Shown here: piece after piece, positions 46,815 through 56,388 of the stretch
Numbering within the stretch: position 1 is the first letter of the stretch
How the letters are laid out: every line of letters starts with the position of its first letter
DNA from: JBFJKD01 sp038106145
GTDB lineage: Bacteria > Pseudomonadota > Gammaproteobacteria > Pseudomonadales > Porticoccaceae
DNA: 64,000 bases
Direction of reading: 5' to 3'
Assembly (NCBI GenBank): GCA_038106145.1
Contig: JAYODD010000007.1
Location: 1-64,000 of the forward strand
Translations under genes and position numbers: made by a program
The notes under the pieces: generated by a model
What the model was told of the DNA's origin: nothing
The model's database searches: none
What the model saw: only the letters and a program-made list of their open reading frames with translations

Positions 46815-49800
46815 ATGTCGAAAGGTTTGTATCGGCTCGATGAGTTTCGGGACAACTGTGGCTTTGGGCTGATAGCTCATATCAAGGGCCAGGCCAGCCA
46901 CGAACTCCTGCAGACGGGTATCGAGGCACTAACCTGCATGACCCACCGTGGCGGTATTGCGGCGGACGGTAAGACCGGGGACGGGTGCGGGTTGTTACTG
47001 CAGAAACCGGACGGATTCCTGCGCGCCGTGGCGCGGGAGTGTTGTGGCCACGATTTGCCAGCGTTGTATGCCATCGGCTCGCTGATGCTTAATCAGGATG
47101 CCAACCTCAGGGAAACATCCAAAACCGTCCTTGCGGATGAGTTAAGCGCCCAGGGATTAAACGTATTCGGCTGGCGAGTGGTGCCAACGTCCAATCAGTG
47201 TCTTGGCGAGATTGCACTACGTACTTTGCCGGTTTTTGAACACCTGTTTGTCACGCCGCCGCAGGATATGGAGGCGCAGGTGTTTGATGCGCGATTGTTT
47301 ATCGCGCGGCGCCGAGCGGAGAATCGCCTGGCGGCGGATCCGGCATTTTATATCGCCAGCCTGTCTGCCACGGTACTCAGCTACAAAGGACTGATGATGC
47401 CGGTAGACTTGCCCCATTTCTACCAGGATCTGTCAGACGGACGGATGGCCACCGCAATTTGCGTTTTCCACCAGCGTTTTTCCACCAACACGATGCCGCA
47501 ATGGCCGCTGGCTCAGCCCTTTCGCATGCTCGCTCACAATGGGGAAATTAATACCATCCTGGGCAACCGCAACTGGTCGGTGGCGCGCACGCCAAAATTA
47601 AAATCGCCACTGTTGCCCGATATCGATCAGGCGGCGCCGTTGGTTAACCGCACCGGGTCTGACTCGTCGAGTCTCGACAACATGCTCGAAGTACTGGTGA
47701 CCGGCGGCATGCCACTGCACCGCGCGGTGCGCATGCTGATTCCACCGGCCTGGAACAACGTCGAAGACCGCGATCCCGATGAGCGCGCCTTTTTTGAATA
47801 CAACTCCATGCACATGGAGCCCTGGGATGGCCCCGCCGGGCTGGTCATGACCGATGGGCGCTACGCGGTATGTGCGCTGGATCGCAATGGATTGCGCCCG
47901 TCCCGGTGGGTATTGACCGACGACGATATCATTACATTTTCCTCGGAAGTGGGCGTCTACAGCTACGCGCCGGAAAACGTGGTGGCCAAGGGGCGTCTCG
48001 GTCCAGGGGATATATTATCGGTGGATGTGGTGACTGGAATCATTGAATCCAGAGAGGATATTGATCAACGTCTATCCCGCGCCCAGCCGTACAAAAAATG
48101 GTTGCGTGATGGGGCATTCAAGATTGAGTCCACCATGGAACGGGACAGCATCGAAATCGAGGGGACGCTAACCCGCGAGCAAATCAAAACCTATATGAAA
48201 ATGTACCAGGTCTCCTTTGAAGAACGGGACCAGGTTATTCGGCCGCTGGCGGAATCCGGGCAGGAGGCGGTTGGCTCCATGGGTGACGATACGCCGATGG
48301 CGGTGCTATCGCGCACTCATCGCAATTTATTTGATTACTTTCGGCAACAGTTTGCCCAGGTTACCAACCCGCCCATCGATCCGTTGCGCGAAGGGATAGC
48401 CATGTCGCTGAGCACGCAACTGGGCCGCGAACGGAATATTTTTGAGGAAACTGCGGAACACGGTTGTCGCATTAATCTCAACAGCCCGGTGTTGTCACCG
48501 CGCAAGTATTTTGCACTCAAACATAACGGTCACCCGGACTATCGCAGTGAAAAATTTACCCTGTTATACGACCCTGAAGAGATAGATTTACGCACCGCTA
48601 TTGTTAATTTGTGCGATAAGGTCGAGGCAGCGGTGCGGCAGGGTGCAACCATATGTATTCTGTCGGACCACGATATCGAGCCCCATTTAATTCCCATTCA
48701 TATCCTGTTTGCAGTTGGCGCCGTGCACAATCATTTGCTCGCCAAAGGCCTGCGCTGCGACGCCAATATTATTGCCAGTACCGGTTATGCCCGCGATCCG
48801 CACCAGATTGCCACGTTGTTCGGCTGTGGTGCTTCGGCGGTTTATCCGTATTTAAGCTTTCAGGTATTGTGCGATCTGATTGCCAGCGGCGAACTGCGCA
48901 GCGACGTGGACACCGCGTTTAAAAACTACCGTCGGGGCTTGAACAAAGGGTTGCTAAAAGTTCTGTCGAAAATGGGCATTTCCACCATCGCATCCTATCG
49001 CGGCGCCATGCTGTACGAGGCGATTGGGTTGGGCGATGAGATTATCGATCTGTGTTTCCCCGGACTGGTTAGCCGAATTCAGGGCGCAGATTTCAGCGAT
49101 TTTGAAGCAGAACAAAAAGTGCTGGCGCAGGTGGCGTGGCGCGCCCGCAAGCCCATTAGTCCAGGCGGACTACTCAAATACATGTACGGCCAGGAGTACC
49201 ACACATTCAATCCCGATGTGGTGCAGGCCCTGCAACGGGTCGTGCAAAGTGGTGATTACGCGGATTGGCGGGCATACGCGGACCTGATCAACCAGCGTCC
49301 GGTGGCAACGTTGCGGGATTTGATGAAGGTGCGCAGCGGTACCCAGCCGATTCCCCTCGATCAGGTCGAGGCGGCAGAGCAAATTTTTCCGCGCTTTGAC
49401 TCGGCGGGCATGTCCCTGGGTGCGTTGTCCCCGGAAGCCCACGAATCGCTGGCGGAGGCCATGAACAATCTGGGTGGACGTTCCAATTCAGGTGAGGGCG
49501 GAGAAGATCCGCGGCGTTACGGCACCATAAAAAGTTCAAAAATCAAGCAGGTCGCCTCCGGCCGTTTTGGCGTTACCCCCCACTACCTGGTCAATGCAGA
49601 GGTGATTCAGATCAAAATCGCCCAGGGTGCAAAACCGGGAGAGGGTGGGCAGTTGCCGGGGGGCAAAGTTAACGAGTTGATTGCCTCCCTGCGTTACTCC
49701 GTACCGGGCGTTACCTTGATTTCACCGCCGCCCCACCACGATATTTATTCCATCGAGGATCTCGCCCAGTTGATCTTCGATCTTAAACAGGTCAACCCGC

Positions 49801-51272
49801 TGGCGCTGGTTTCGGTGAAACTGGTATCCCGGCCCGGGGTGGGCACCATCGCCACCGGCGTCGCCAAGGCCTACGCGGATTTGATTACTATTTCCGGATA
49901 CGATGGGGGCACCGCCGCCAGTCCGCTCACGTCTATTCGCTACGCTGGTTCTCCCTGGGAACTGGGTCTGTCGGAAACTCACCAGATGTTGCGGGCCAAC
50001 GACTTGCGCCATAAGGTTCGTCTGCAAACCGACGGCGGGTTAAAAACCGGACTCGATGTGATCAAGGCGGCCATTTTGGGGGCGGAAAGTTTCGGTTTTG
50101 GCACGGCCCCGATGGTGGCGTTGGGCTGTAAATACCTGCGCATTTGCCACCTCAACAACTGCGCCACAGGGGTTGCGACGCAGGATCAAACCCTGCGCGA
50201 TGGCTACTACAAGGGCACGGTAGAACTGGCGATGAATTTTTTCCGGTTCGTGGCAGAGGAAGTACGCGAGTGGTTGGCGCGACTGGGGGTGCCCAGTCTC
50301 GAGCAGCTGATTGGGCGCGTGGATTTGCTGGAACTGTTGCCAGGTGACACCCGCAAACAAGAGGGTCTGGACCTCTCTCCGATCCTGCATACGGACACGT
50401 TGCTCGCCAGCAAACCTCAGTTCTGTAGCGTGAGCGCGAATCACCCGTTTGACAAGGCTGAACTGGCGGAGCGCATGGTGCGCGATATCCTGCCCGCCAT
50501 CGAAGCTAAAGCGGGGGGGGAATTTGCGTACTCTGTGTCGAATTGCGATCGTACGATCGGTGCGCGGCTGAGCGGCGAAATCGCGCGTCGCTACGGCAAT
50601 CAGGGTATGGTCAACGCGCCGATCAAGCTGCGCCTGACCGGGGTGGCGGGGCAATCCCTGGGGGCGTGGAACGCCGGTGGGCTGGATATCCATCTGGAAG
50701 GGGATGCCAACGATTACGTGGGTAAGGGTATGGCGGGCGGAAGAATCGTGCTCTATCCACCCCGGGTCAGCCGCTTTGCAAGCCGCCACACGCCGATTCT
50801 GGGTAACACCTGTTTGTACGGTGCGACGGGTGGCAAACTGTTTGCGGCGGGTCGCGCCGGGGAGCGGTTTTGCGTGCGTAATTCCGGCGCGCAGGCTGTG
50901 ATCGAAGGCGCCGGGGATCATTGCTGCGAGTATATGACCGGCGGTGTTGTGGTGGTGTTGGGGCCGACCGGCTACAACTTCGGCGCGGGCATGACCGGTG
51001 GGTTTGCCTATGTGCTCGATCTTGAGAAAAGTTTTTACGATCGCATCAATATGGAGCTGGTGGAGCCGCAGCGTATCACCAGCGAAGCGGTAGAAAACCA
51101 TCGGCATTTTTTACGCAGCGTGATCGCGGAGTTTGTGGCTGAAACAGGCAGCGTCTGGGGCGGGGAAGTTCTGGATAATTTTGACGACTTTGTCGCGCGC
51201 TTCTGGCTGGTAAAACCGAAAGCGGCGTCGTTGGGTAGTCTACTGGAGAGTACCCGCGCTGGTCCCCAGTAA
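46815..51272 (+). CDS. gltB: Glutamate synthase (NADPH) large subunit
   Basis: This is a 1485-residue alpha subunit of GOGAT. The N-terminal glutaminase uses Cys 15 (DNCGFGLIAHI), expected to become residue 1 after propeptide removal. A central domain follows, then the FMN-binding synthase domain and the 3Fe-4S cysteines in CKYLRICHLNNCATG, then a C-terminal beta-helix with repeated glycines. It makes two glutamates from glutamine and 2-oxoglutarate with GltD. A 205-bp spacer before it probably holds its promoter. Together with P-II/AmtB it forms the window's nitrogen-assimilation set. Confidence 0.97.
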   Translation: MSKGLYRLDEFRDNCGFGLIAHIKGQASHELLQTGIEALTCMTHRGGIAADGKTGDGCGLLLQKPDGFLRAVARECCGHDLPALYAIGSLMLNQDANLRETSKTVLADELSAQGLNVFGWRVVPTSNQCLGEIALRTLPVFEHLFVTPPQDMEAQVFDARLFIARRRAENRLAADPAFYIASLSATVLSYKGLMMPVDLPHFYQDLSDGRMATAICVFHQRFSTNTMPQWPLAQPFRMLAHNGEINTILGNRNWSVARTPKLKSPLLPDIDQAAPLVNRTGSDSSSLDNMLEVLVTGGMPLHRAVRMLIPPAWNNVEDRDPDERAFFEYNSMHMEPWDGPAGLVMTDGRYAVCALDRNGLRPSRWVLTDDDIITFSSEVGVYSYAPENVVAKGRLGPGDILSVDVVTGIIESREDIDQRLSRAQPYKKWLRDGAFKIESTMERDSIEIEGTLTREQIKTYMKMYQVSFEERDQVIRPLAESGQEAVGSMGDDTPMAVLSRTHRNLFDYFRQQFAQVTNPPIDPLREGIAMSLSTQLGRERNIFEETAEHGCRINLNSPVLSPRKYFALKHNGHPDYRSEKFTLLYDPEEIDLRTAIVNLCDKVEAAVRQGATICILSDHDIEPHLIPIHILFAVGAVHNHLLAKGLRCDANIIASTGYARDPHQIATLFGCGASAVYPYLSFQVLCDLIASGELRSDVDTAFKNYRRGLNKGLLKVLSKMGISTIASYRGAMLYEAIGLGDEIIDLCFPGLVSRIQGADFSDFEAEQKVLAQVAWRARKPISPGGLLKYMYGQEYHTFNPDVVQALQRVVQSGDYADWRAYADLINQRPVATLRDLMKVRSGTQPIPLDQVEAAEQIFPRFDSAGMSLGALSPEAHESLAEAMNNLGGRSNSGEGGEDPRRYGTIKSSKIKQVASGRFGVTPHYLVNAEVIQIKIAQGAKPGEGGQLPGGKVNELIASLRYSVPGVTLISPPPHHDIYSIEDLAQLIFDLKQVNPLALVSVKLVSRPGVGTIATGVAKAYADLITISGYDGGTAASPLTSIRYAGSPWELGLSETHQMLRANDLRHKVRLQTDGGLKTGLDVIKAAILGAESFGFGTAPMVALGCKYLRICHLNNCATGVATQDQTLRDGYYKGTVELAMNFFRFVAEEVREWLARLGVPSLEQLIGRVDLLELLPGDTRKQEGLDLSPILHTDTLLASKPQFCSVSANHPFDKAELAERMVRDILPAIEAKAGGEFAYSVSNCDRTIGARLSGEIARRYGNQGMVNAPIKLRLTGVAGQSLGAWNAGGLDIHLEGDANDYVGKGMAGGRIVLYPPRVSRFASRHTPILGNTCLYGATGGKLFAAGRAGERFCVRNSGAQAVIEGAGDHCCEYMTGGVVVVLGPTGYNFGAGMTGGFAYVLDLEKSFYDRINMELVEPQRITSEAVENHRHFLRSVIAEFVAETGSVWGGEVLDNFDDFVARFWLVKPKAASLGSLLESTRAGPQ

Positions 51273-51307
51273 TCACGCGCAGGTTGCGTTTACTAAGGTT
51301 GTGTAAT

Positions 51308-52726
51308 ATGGCAGAGAAACTAAACAACAAGTTCCAGTTCCTGCAGGTGCAGCGTCGGGACCCGCCCAAAAAGTCCCTGGTCGAACGCACCGAGCAGTTC
51401 GTGGAAATCTATGCACCCTTTCCACCGAAGGAAGCAGCCCATCAGGCGCATCGCTGCATTGAGTGCGGCAATCCGTATTGCGAGTGGAAATGCCCGGTGC
51501 ATAATTACATCCCGAACTGGCTGAAACTGGCGACGGAAGGCAACATCATGGAGGCGGTGGAGTTATGCCACCAGACCAATACGTTGCCGGAGGTGTGTGG
51601 TCAAATCTGCCCGCAGGATCGCCTGTGCGAGGGCGCCTGTACGCTCAACGCCGATTTTGGCGCGGTAACCATTGGTAGTGTTGAAAAATATATCACCGAA
51701 ACCGCGTTTGCACTGGGCTGGAAGCCAGATATGTCGAGCGTGGTGTGGAGCGATAAACGTGTCGCCATTATTGGCGCCGGGCCCGCGGGGTTGGGTTGCG
51801 CTGACGTGCTAGTACGCAATGGTGTCAGGCCGGTGGTGTTTGACCGCTACTCGAAAATAGGCGGGTTGCTGACTTTTGGTATCCCCGAATTCAAACTTGA
51901 AAAATCGGTGATGGCACGCCGCCACAAAGTTTTTACCGAGATGGGTGTCGAGTTTCGTCTGAATACCGAAGTGGGTCGCGACATTGGTTTTGACGCCTTG
52001 TTGGAGGAGTTCGACGCGGTATTTCTGGGAATGGGGACCTACACCTCCATGCGCGGCGGTTTCCCCGGTGAGAACCTGCCGGGGGTACACGAGGCATTGC
52101 CATACCTGATCGCCAATGTGAACTACAATCAGGGCTGGGCGCAGAACCCGGACGATTTTGTCAGCGTGCGTGGCAAGCGGGTAATTGTCCTCGGTGGTGG
52201 CGATACCGCCATGGACTGTAATCGCACCGCCATTCGCCAGGGGGCGAGCAGCGTCACCTGCGTCTATCGGCGCGATGAGGAGAATATGCCCGGTTCCCGT
52301 CGGGAAGTGGAGAACTCCCGCGAAGAGGGGGTGAAATTTCTGTTTAATCGCCAGCCTGTCGAGATTATCGGCGATGGTATGGTGAGCGGTATTAAGGTAA
52401 TCGAGACGCGTCTGGGTGAGCCGGACGAAAATGGCCGCCGCCGTCCCGAGCCAATCGCTGGCAGCGAAACTACGATCCCGGCCGATGTGGTCCTGATCGC
52501 GTTTGGATTTCAGCCCAGCCCCGCGCCCTGGTTTGGCGAGTTCGGGATCGAGTGCAACGGCTGGGGCGGCGTGGTGGCAGCGGAACAGCAGCAGTATCCT
52601 TTTCAGACCAGTAACCCCAAGGTATTCGCCGGTGGCGATATGGTGCGCGGTTCTGATCTGGTGGTAACGGCGATCTGGGAAGGACGCGAGGCAGGCAAGG
52701 GAATACTCGACTTCCTCGATGTTTAA
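51308..52726 (+). CDS. gltD: Glutamate synthase small subunit
   Basis: This 472-residue flavoprotein passes NADPH electrons to GltB. N-terminal Fe-S cysteines are in CIECGNPYCEWKCPVHNYIP and CGQICPQDRLCEGAC. The FAD site is IIGAGPAGLGCAD and the NADPH site is VLGGGDTAMDCN. I chose the ATG at 51308, with AAGG upstream; the open frame runs eight codons further back without support. It begins 35 bp after gltB. Confidence 0.97.
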   Translation: MAEKLNNKFQFLQVQRRDPPKKSLVERTEQFVEIYAPFPPKEAAHQAHRCIECGNPYCEWKCPVHNYIPNWLKLATEGNIMEAVELCHQTNTLPEVCGQICPQDRLCEGACTLNADFGAVTIGSVEKYITETAFALGWKPDMSSVVWSDKRVAIIGAGPAGLGCADVLVRNGVRPVVFDRYSKIGGLLTFGIPEFKLEKSVMARRHKVFTEMGVEFRLNTEVGRDIGFDALLEEFDAVFLGMGTYTSMRGGFPGENLPGVHEALPYLIANVNYNQGWAQNPDDFVSVRGKRVIVLGGGDTAMDCNRTAIRQGASSVTCVYRRDEENMPGSRREVENSREEGVKFLFNRQPVEIIGDGMVSGIKVIETRLGEPDENGRRRPEPIAGSETTIPADVVLIAFGFQPSPAPWFGEFGIECNGWGGVVAAEQQQYPFQTSNPKVFAGGDMVRGSDLVVTAIWEGREAGKGILDFLDV

Positions 52727-52852
52727 TGTCAGCCCGGGCGGCAAATTCCCTGGAATTTTAGCGTGTGATGCACGGAGTGTGATGGCTTTGTGCGGCCCCG
52801 CGGTGGGAATCCTGATTGGTATGAATCCCTTCTTGCGAGAAATAATCCACCT

Positions 52853-53914
52853 ATGACCGAGTTGAAAAACGATCGCCTGTTACGTGCCCTGTTGCGCCAG
52901 CCGGTGGATGTGACGCCGGTGTGGATGATGCGCCAGGCCGGTCGCTATCTGCCGGAGTATCGCGCCGCGCGGGAGCGGGCTGGCGATTTTATGTCCCTGT
53001 GCAGAAACCCGGAACGGGCGTGCGAAGTCACGTTGCAACCGCTGGCGCGCTACCCTCTCGATGCGGCCATTCTGTTTTCCGATATTCTGACGATCCCGGA
53101 CGCCCTGGGACTCGGGCTGTATTTCGAGGAAGGTGAGGGACCGCGTTTTCGTAAGCCGTTAGTTACCGGCCAGGATATCGAGGATCTACCGGTGCTCAAC
53201 ACCCAGGCGGATCTGCCCTATGTGCTGGATGCGGTGCGCCTGATTCGTCGCGAATTGAACGGACAGGTGCCGTTAATCGGTTTTTCCGGCAGTCCCTGGA
53301 CCCTGGCGACCTATATGATCGAAGGGGGCAGCAGTCGGGACTTTGTCAGAACCAAAGCACTACTCTACAGCCAGCCCGAGCTGCTTCACCTGCTGCTTGC
53401 CAGGCTGGCAGACGCGGTGGTTGATTACCTCAACGCTCAGATAAGCGCCGGTGCTCAGGCGGTACAGGTGTTTGACACCTGGGGTGGCGTCCTCAGCCAG
53501 CGCGCCTATCAGGATTTTTCGTTGCAGTATATGACGCGCATCGTGCGGGGACTTACCCAAGAGTCGCAGGGTCGAACGGTGCCGGTGATATTGTTTACCA
53601 AAGGGGCTGGTCCCTGGCTCGAACTTATCGCCGCCACCGGCTGTCACGCGGTGGGCGTCGACTGGACTGTGGATATTGGTCAGGCGCGGCGACGGGTCGG
53701 TAGTCGGGTGGCCTTGCAGGGCAATATGGACCCGGCGATATTGCGTGCGCCAGCTGCAGTTATCGAGGCGGAGGTGGAGTCGATTCTGACCAGCTTTGGC
53801 GCGGCAAGCGGCCACGTTTTCAATCTCGGGCACGGTATCACCCCGGATGTTGACCCGGCCAATGCCGGCCTGTTTGTTGACGCAGTTCACAGATTGTCTG
53901 AGAAATTTCACTAG
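52853..53914 (+). CDS. hemE: Uroporphyrinogen decarboxylase
   Basis: This 353-residue enzyme converts uroporphyrinogen III to coproporphyrinogen III. Signatures are PVWMMRQAGRYLPEYR, the catalytic aspartate region in FSDILTIPDALGL, GFSGSPWTLATYM and the C-terminal FNLGHGITPDV. The ATG at 52853 is the family start. It follows gltBD as in Pseudomonas, separate from hemCDXY elsewhere in the window. Confidence 0.97.
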   Translation: MTELKNDRLLRALLRQPVDVTPVWMMRQAGRYLPEYRAARERAGDFMSLCRNPERACEVTLQPLARYPLDAAILFSDILTIPDALGLGLYFEEGEGPRFRKPLVTGQDIEDLPVLNTQADLPYVLDAVRLIRRELNGQVPLIGFSGSPWTLATYMIEGGSSRDFVRTKALLYSQPELLHLLLARLADAVVDYLNAQISAGAQAVQVFDTWGGVLSQRAYQDFSLQYMTRIVRGLTQESQGRTVPVILFTKGAGPWLELIAATGCHAVGVDWTVDIGQARRRVGSRVALQGNMDPAILRAPAAVIEAEVESILTSFGAASGHVFNLGHGITPDVDPANAGLFVDAVHRLSEKFH

Positions 53915-54020
53915 CTGATACAGTAAGTTATGACGTTTATCGCCAGATTGAACCGGTCGAGCATCACGCCTTGCAAACCCCCGCCGAAGGCTTATTCTTA
54001 GCTCAAGAAACAGGTAAACG

Positions 54021-54042
54021 GCACCCACGTTTGATTGGGTGC
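54021..54042 (+). repeat. Inverted repeat in the leader of the HD-GYP-like gene
   Basis: GCACCCA, an eight-base loop, TGGGTGC. It sits about 20 bp before the start codon and directly upstream of the AAGGAAGG ribosome-binding site. It has no T-run. It could be an operator or an mRNA hairpin that affects initiation. Confidence 0.45.
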
Positions 54043-54062
54043 GGAGCAGAAGGAAGGTCGGT

Positions 54063-55451
54063 ATGGCGATTAAACAAGTACAAATCAGCGTTGAAGACTT
54101 GACCAGCGGCATGTTTGTTTCCAAGCTGGATCGTCCCTGGGCGCAGACGCCGTTTCCATTGCAGGGTTTTCATGTCCGCACGCCGCAGGATATTGCGTCG
54201 CTCAAAGCCTATTGCAGTCACGTTTATATCGACATTACCAAAGGCAAGGCTCCACTGCAGCTGGGACCCCTGGAGACCAAGTCAAAAAAAGCCACCCCCC
54301 AATATAAATTTCTGTCCAAAAGCAATATCGCAAAAAGAGATGACGCTGAACTCACCCCCAGCGCAATTGTGGTGCGCAAGGGTATCTACGATACAACGGT
54401 CTCACTAAAGGCCGAGGTACCCCGTGCCAAAGCCATCGTGAGCCATCTTAAAGGCAATTTGACCCTGGTCACCAAACAGATCGCCAAAGGCAAATCCGCT
54501 GATTACGGCAAACTTAAAGCCGATGTGGACAATATGGTGGACAGCGTAATTCGCTGTCCCGATGCGTTTACCTGGTTGATCCGGCTACGTCAGAAAGATC
54601 AGCACACCCACGATCACAGCCTGCGTTCCGCGTTGTGGGCGGTGCAATTCGCGCGCTTTATTGGCATGGCCAAGGAAGAAATCAGTATCTTGTGCATGGG
54701 CACCCTGCTCAAGGACATTGGCAAGCTGAAGGTGTCCAACGCCGTGTTGCGTAACGTTAACCGGTCGCAGGAAGAAGAGCTGGAATACCGTAGCTTTGTT
54801 GAACAGGGTGTTGAAATGTTACGCCAGAGCCGTCAGGTGGAGCCCAGAGTGATATCGGTGGTGCGCTACCACTGCGAGCGCCACAACGGCAGCGGTTATC
54901 CGGAAGGGGTGGCCGGCAACAAAATTCCGCTGTTGGCCCGTATCGCCGGGATTGCAACCACCTACGATGCTATTTCCAACCCCCGAGAAGCCGCCGAGCC
55001 CGTGGCGCCGTCGCGGGCGGTTAGTTTGCTGTACAACATGAGAAGTAATCTGTTCCAGGAAGATCTGGTGGTCAAATTCATTCAGTCAATCGGCCTGTAT
55101 CCGACTGGCACACTGGTGGAGTTAACGACGGGGGATATTGGCGTGGTGATCGAGCAGCACCCGCAGTCCCGTTTGATGCCGCAAATTGCGGTGCTCGATC
55201 AGGAAGAAACCACGCTGGGGGGTAACTGCCTGTTGGTGGATCTCAAGGACGAACAGGAAACCCGCAGATTGCTGATGGAAAATGGCCGGGATAGAGTGAT
55301 GAGTGTCGCCAAGGTGGCGATCGCGAGGGATCTGGAGCCCACCGGCTACGATGTCGATCTCACCGCTATTTCGAGCCTGTTTATACAGGCGGAAGTAAAC
55401 AAAAAGAAAAGCTTTCTGGCGGGCCTGAAAGGTCTCGTTACAGAGAGTTGA
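54063..55451 (+). CDS. DUF3391 / degenerate HD-GYP domain protein
   Basis: This 462-residue cytoplasmic protein has an N-terminal DUF3391 domain (about 1-130) and an HD-GYP domain (about 165-370). The GYP of the signature (278-280) is present, but key metal or catalytic residues are changed. The HD pair reads K217-D218 (LLKDIGK), the usual His of the K-x-H motif is Phe 245, the HHE motif reads H270-C271-E272, and DGSGYP reads NGSGYP (Asn 275). It may therefore bind but not cleave c-di-GMP, or act as a protein-interaction module. The ATG at 54063 follows AAGGAAGG. A single-gene unit with its own terminator. Confidence 0.9.
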   Translation: MAIKQVQISVEDLTSGMFVSKLDRPWAQTPFPLQGFHVRTPQDIASLKAYCSHVYIDITKGKAPLQLGPLETKSKKATPQYKFLSKSNIAKRDDAELTPSAIVVRKGIYDTTVSLKAEVPRAKAIVSHLKGNLTLVTKQIAKGKSADYGKLKADVDNMVDSVIRCPDAFTWLIRLRQKDQHTHDHSLRSALWAVQFARFIGMAKEEISILCMGTLLKDIGKLKVSNAVLRNVNRSQEEELEYRSFVEQGVEMLRQSRQVEPRVISVVRYHCERHNGSGYPEGVAGNKIPLLARIAGIATTYDAISNPREAAEPVAPSRAVSLLYNMRSNLFQEDLVVKFIQSIGLYPTGTLVELTTGDIGVVIEQHPQSRLMPQIAVLDQEETTLGGNCLLVDLKDEQETRRLLMENGRDRVMSVAKVAIARDLEPTGYDVDLTAISSLFIQAEVNKKKSFLAGLKGLVTES

Positions 55452-55481
55452 GCGCGGTAACTGCGTAAGTAACCCTCGCCG

Positions 55482-55507
55482 CCGGGGCAATGCCCCGGTT
55501 ATTTTTT
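55482..55507 (+). terminator. Rho-independent terminator after the HD-GYP-like gene
   Basis: CCGGGGC, AAT loop, GCCCCGG (55482-55498), followed by TTATTTTTT. It lies between the convergent HD-GYP-like gene and psd, and its polarity fits only the plus strand. Confidence 0.88.
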
Positions 55508-55514
55508 GCATCAA

Positions 55515-56381
55515 TCAGGCTTGGAAATCCCCTATTTTTTCTCCCATCCGCACGCTGACACCGGGTGCGAACCGCGCCTGCCAGGCAACGGCAGGGGGCA
55601 GCAACATGATCACCGTCGAGCCAAATTTGAAGCGACCCATTTCGGCCCCCCTGGCGAAAGTCGTGGTGCCTGGGCTCAGGGGCGTAAAGGTTTCAAGGGA
55701 GTTAATATGTGGCGGGTAATGAGTTTTCCATACGGTTTCGATGCCGGCCACAAACATGGCGCCAACCAGTACCAGAACCATCTCCCCAACCTCGGTTGCG
55801 AACGTACACACCAGGCGTTCATTGCGCGCAAACAGGCCGGGGATACCCCGCGCGGTTACCGCGTTGACGGCAAATAATTTACCGGGCACATAACGAGTCG
55901 CAACCAGTTGCCCTGCCAGGGGCATATGTACCCGATGGTAATCCCGTGGCGACAGGTAGATGGTGGCGAAGGCGCCATTGGCGAAGCCCAGCGCCTGTTG
56001 CTCGTCCCCGCCGAGTAGTGCCCGCACTGAGTAGGTGTGATTCTTGGCCTGGATTATTCGCCCCTGTTGTACCCTACCAATTTGGCTGACGAGGCCGTCC
56101 GCGGGGCTGGTTACGCATTGTGGCTCGTTATTTACGGATCGAGCATCCGGTTGTAGTGCCCGTGTGAAAAAATCGTTGAATGTGGCATAGCGCTCGGGTT
56201 CGGAGGGCTCTGCCTCGGTGAGATCGACCTGATAGTGGCGTACGAATTGCTTGATCAGAAAATTTTTGAGAGCCGGCGAACGGGCGTTTGCCAATCTGGC
56301 CAGTAGCCGGGACAGGGCGTGTTGGGGCAGGAGTCGCTGCAGGGCGCTGAACAAATCCGCCTGGTGATCGAGTTTTGCCAT
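55515..56381 (-). CDS. psd: Phosphatidylserine decarboxylase
   Basis: This 288-residue membrane-associated proenzyme makes phosphatidylethanolamine. The self-cleavage motif is GST (Ser 255 in FKFGSTVIML), which becomes the pyruvoyl group of the small subunit. SPRDYHRVHMPLAG carries catalytic histidines, and TSPADG the aspartate. It is last in rsgA-rhodanese-psd, with a 7-bp gap to the rhodanese gene. Confidence 0.96.
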   Translation of the reverse strand: MAKLDHQADLFSALQRLLPQHALSRLLARLANARSPALKNFLIKQFVRHYQVDLTEAEPSEPERYATFNDFFTRALQPDARSVNNEPQCVTSPADGLVSQIGRVQQGRIIQAKNHTYSVRALLGGDEQQALGFANGAFATIYLSPRDYHRVHMPLAGQLVATRYVPGKLFAVNAVTARGIPGLFARNERLVCTFATEVGEMVLVLVGAMFVAGIETVWKTHYPPHINSLETFTPLSPGTTTFARGAEMGRFKFGSTVIMLLPPAVAWQARFAPGVSVRMGEKIGDFQA

Positions 56382-56388
56382 AGTTCTG

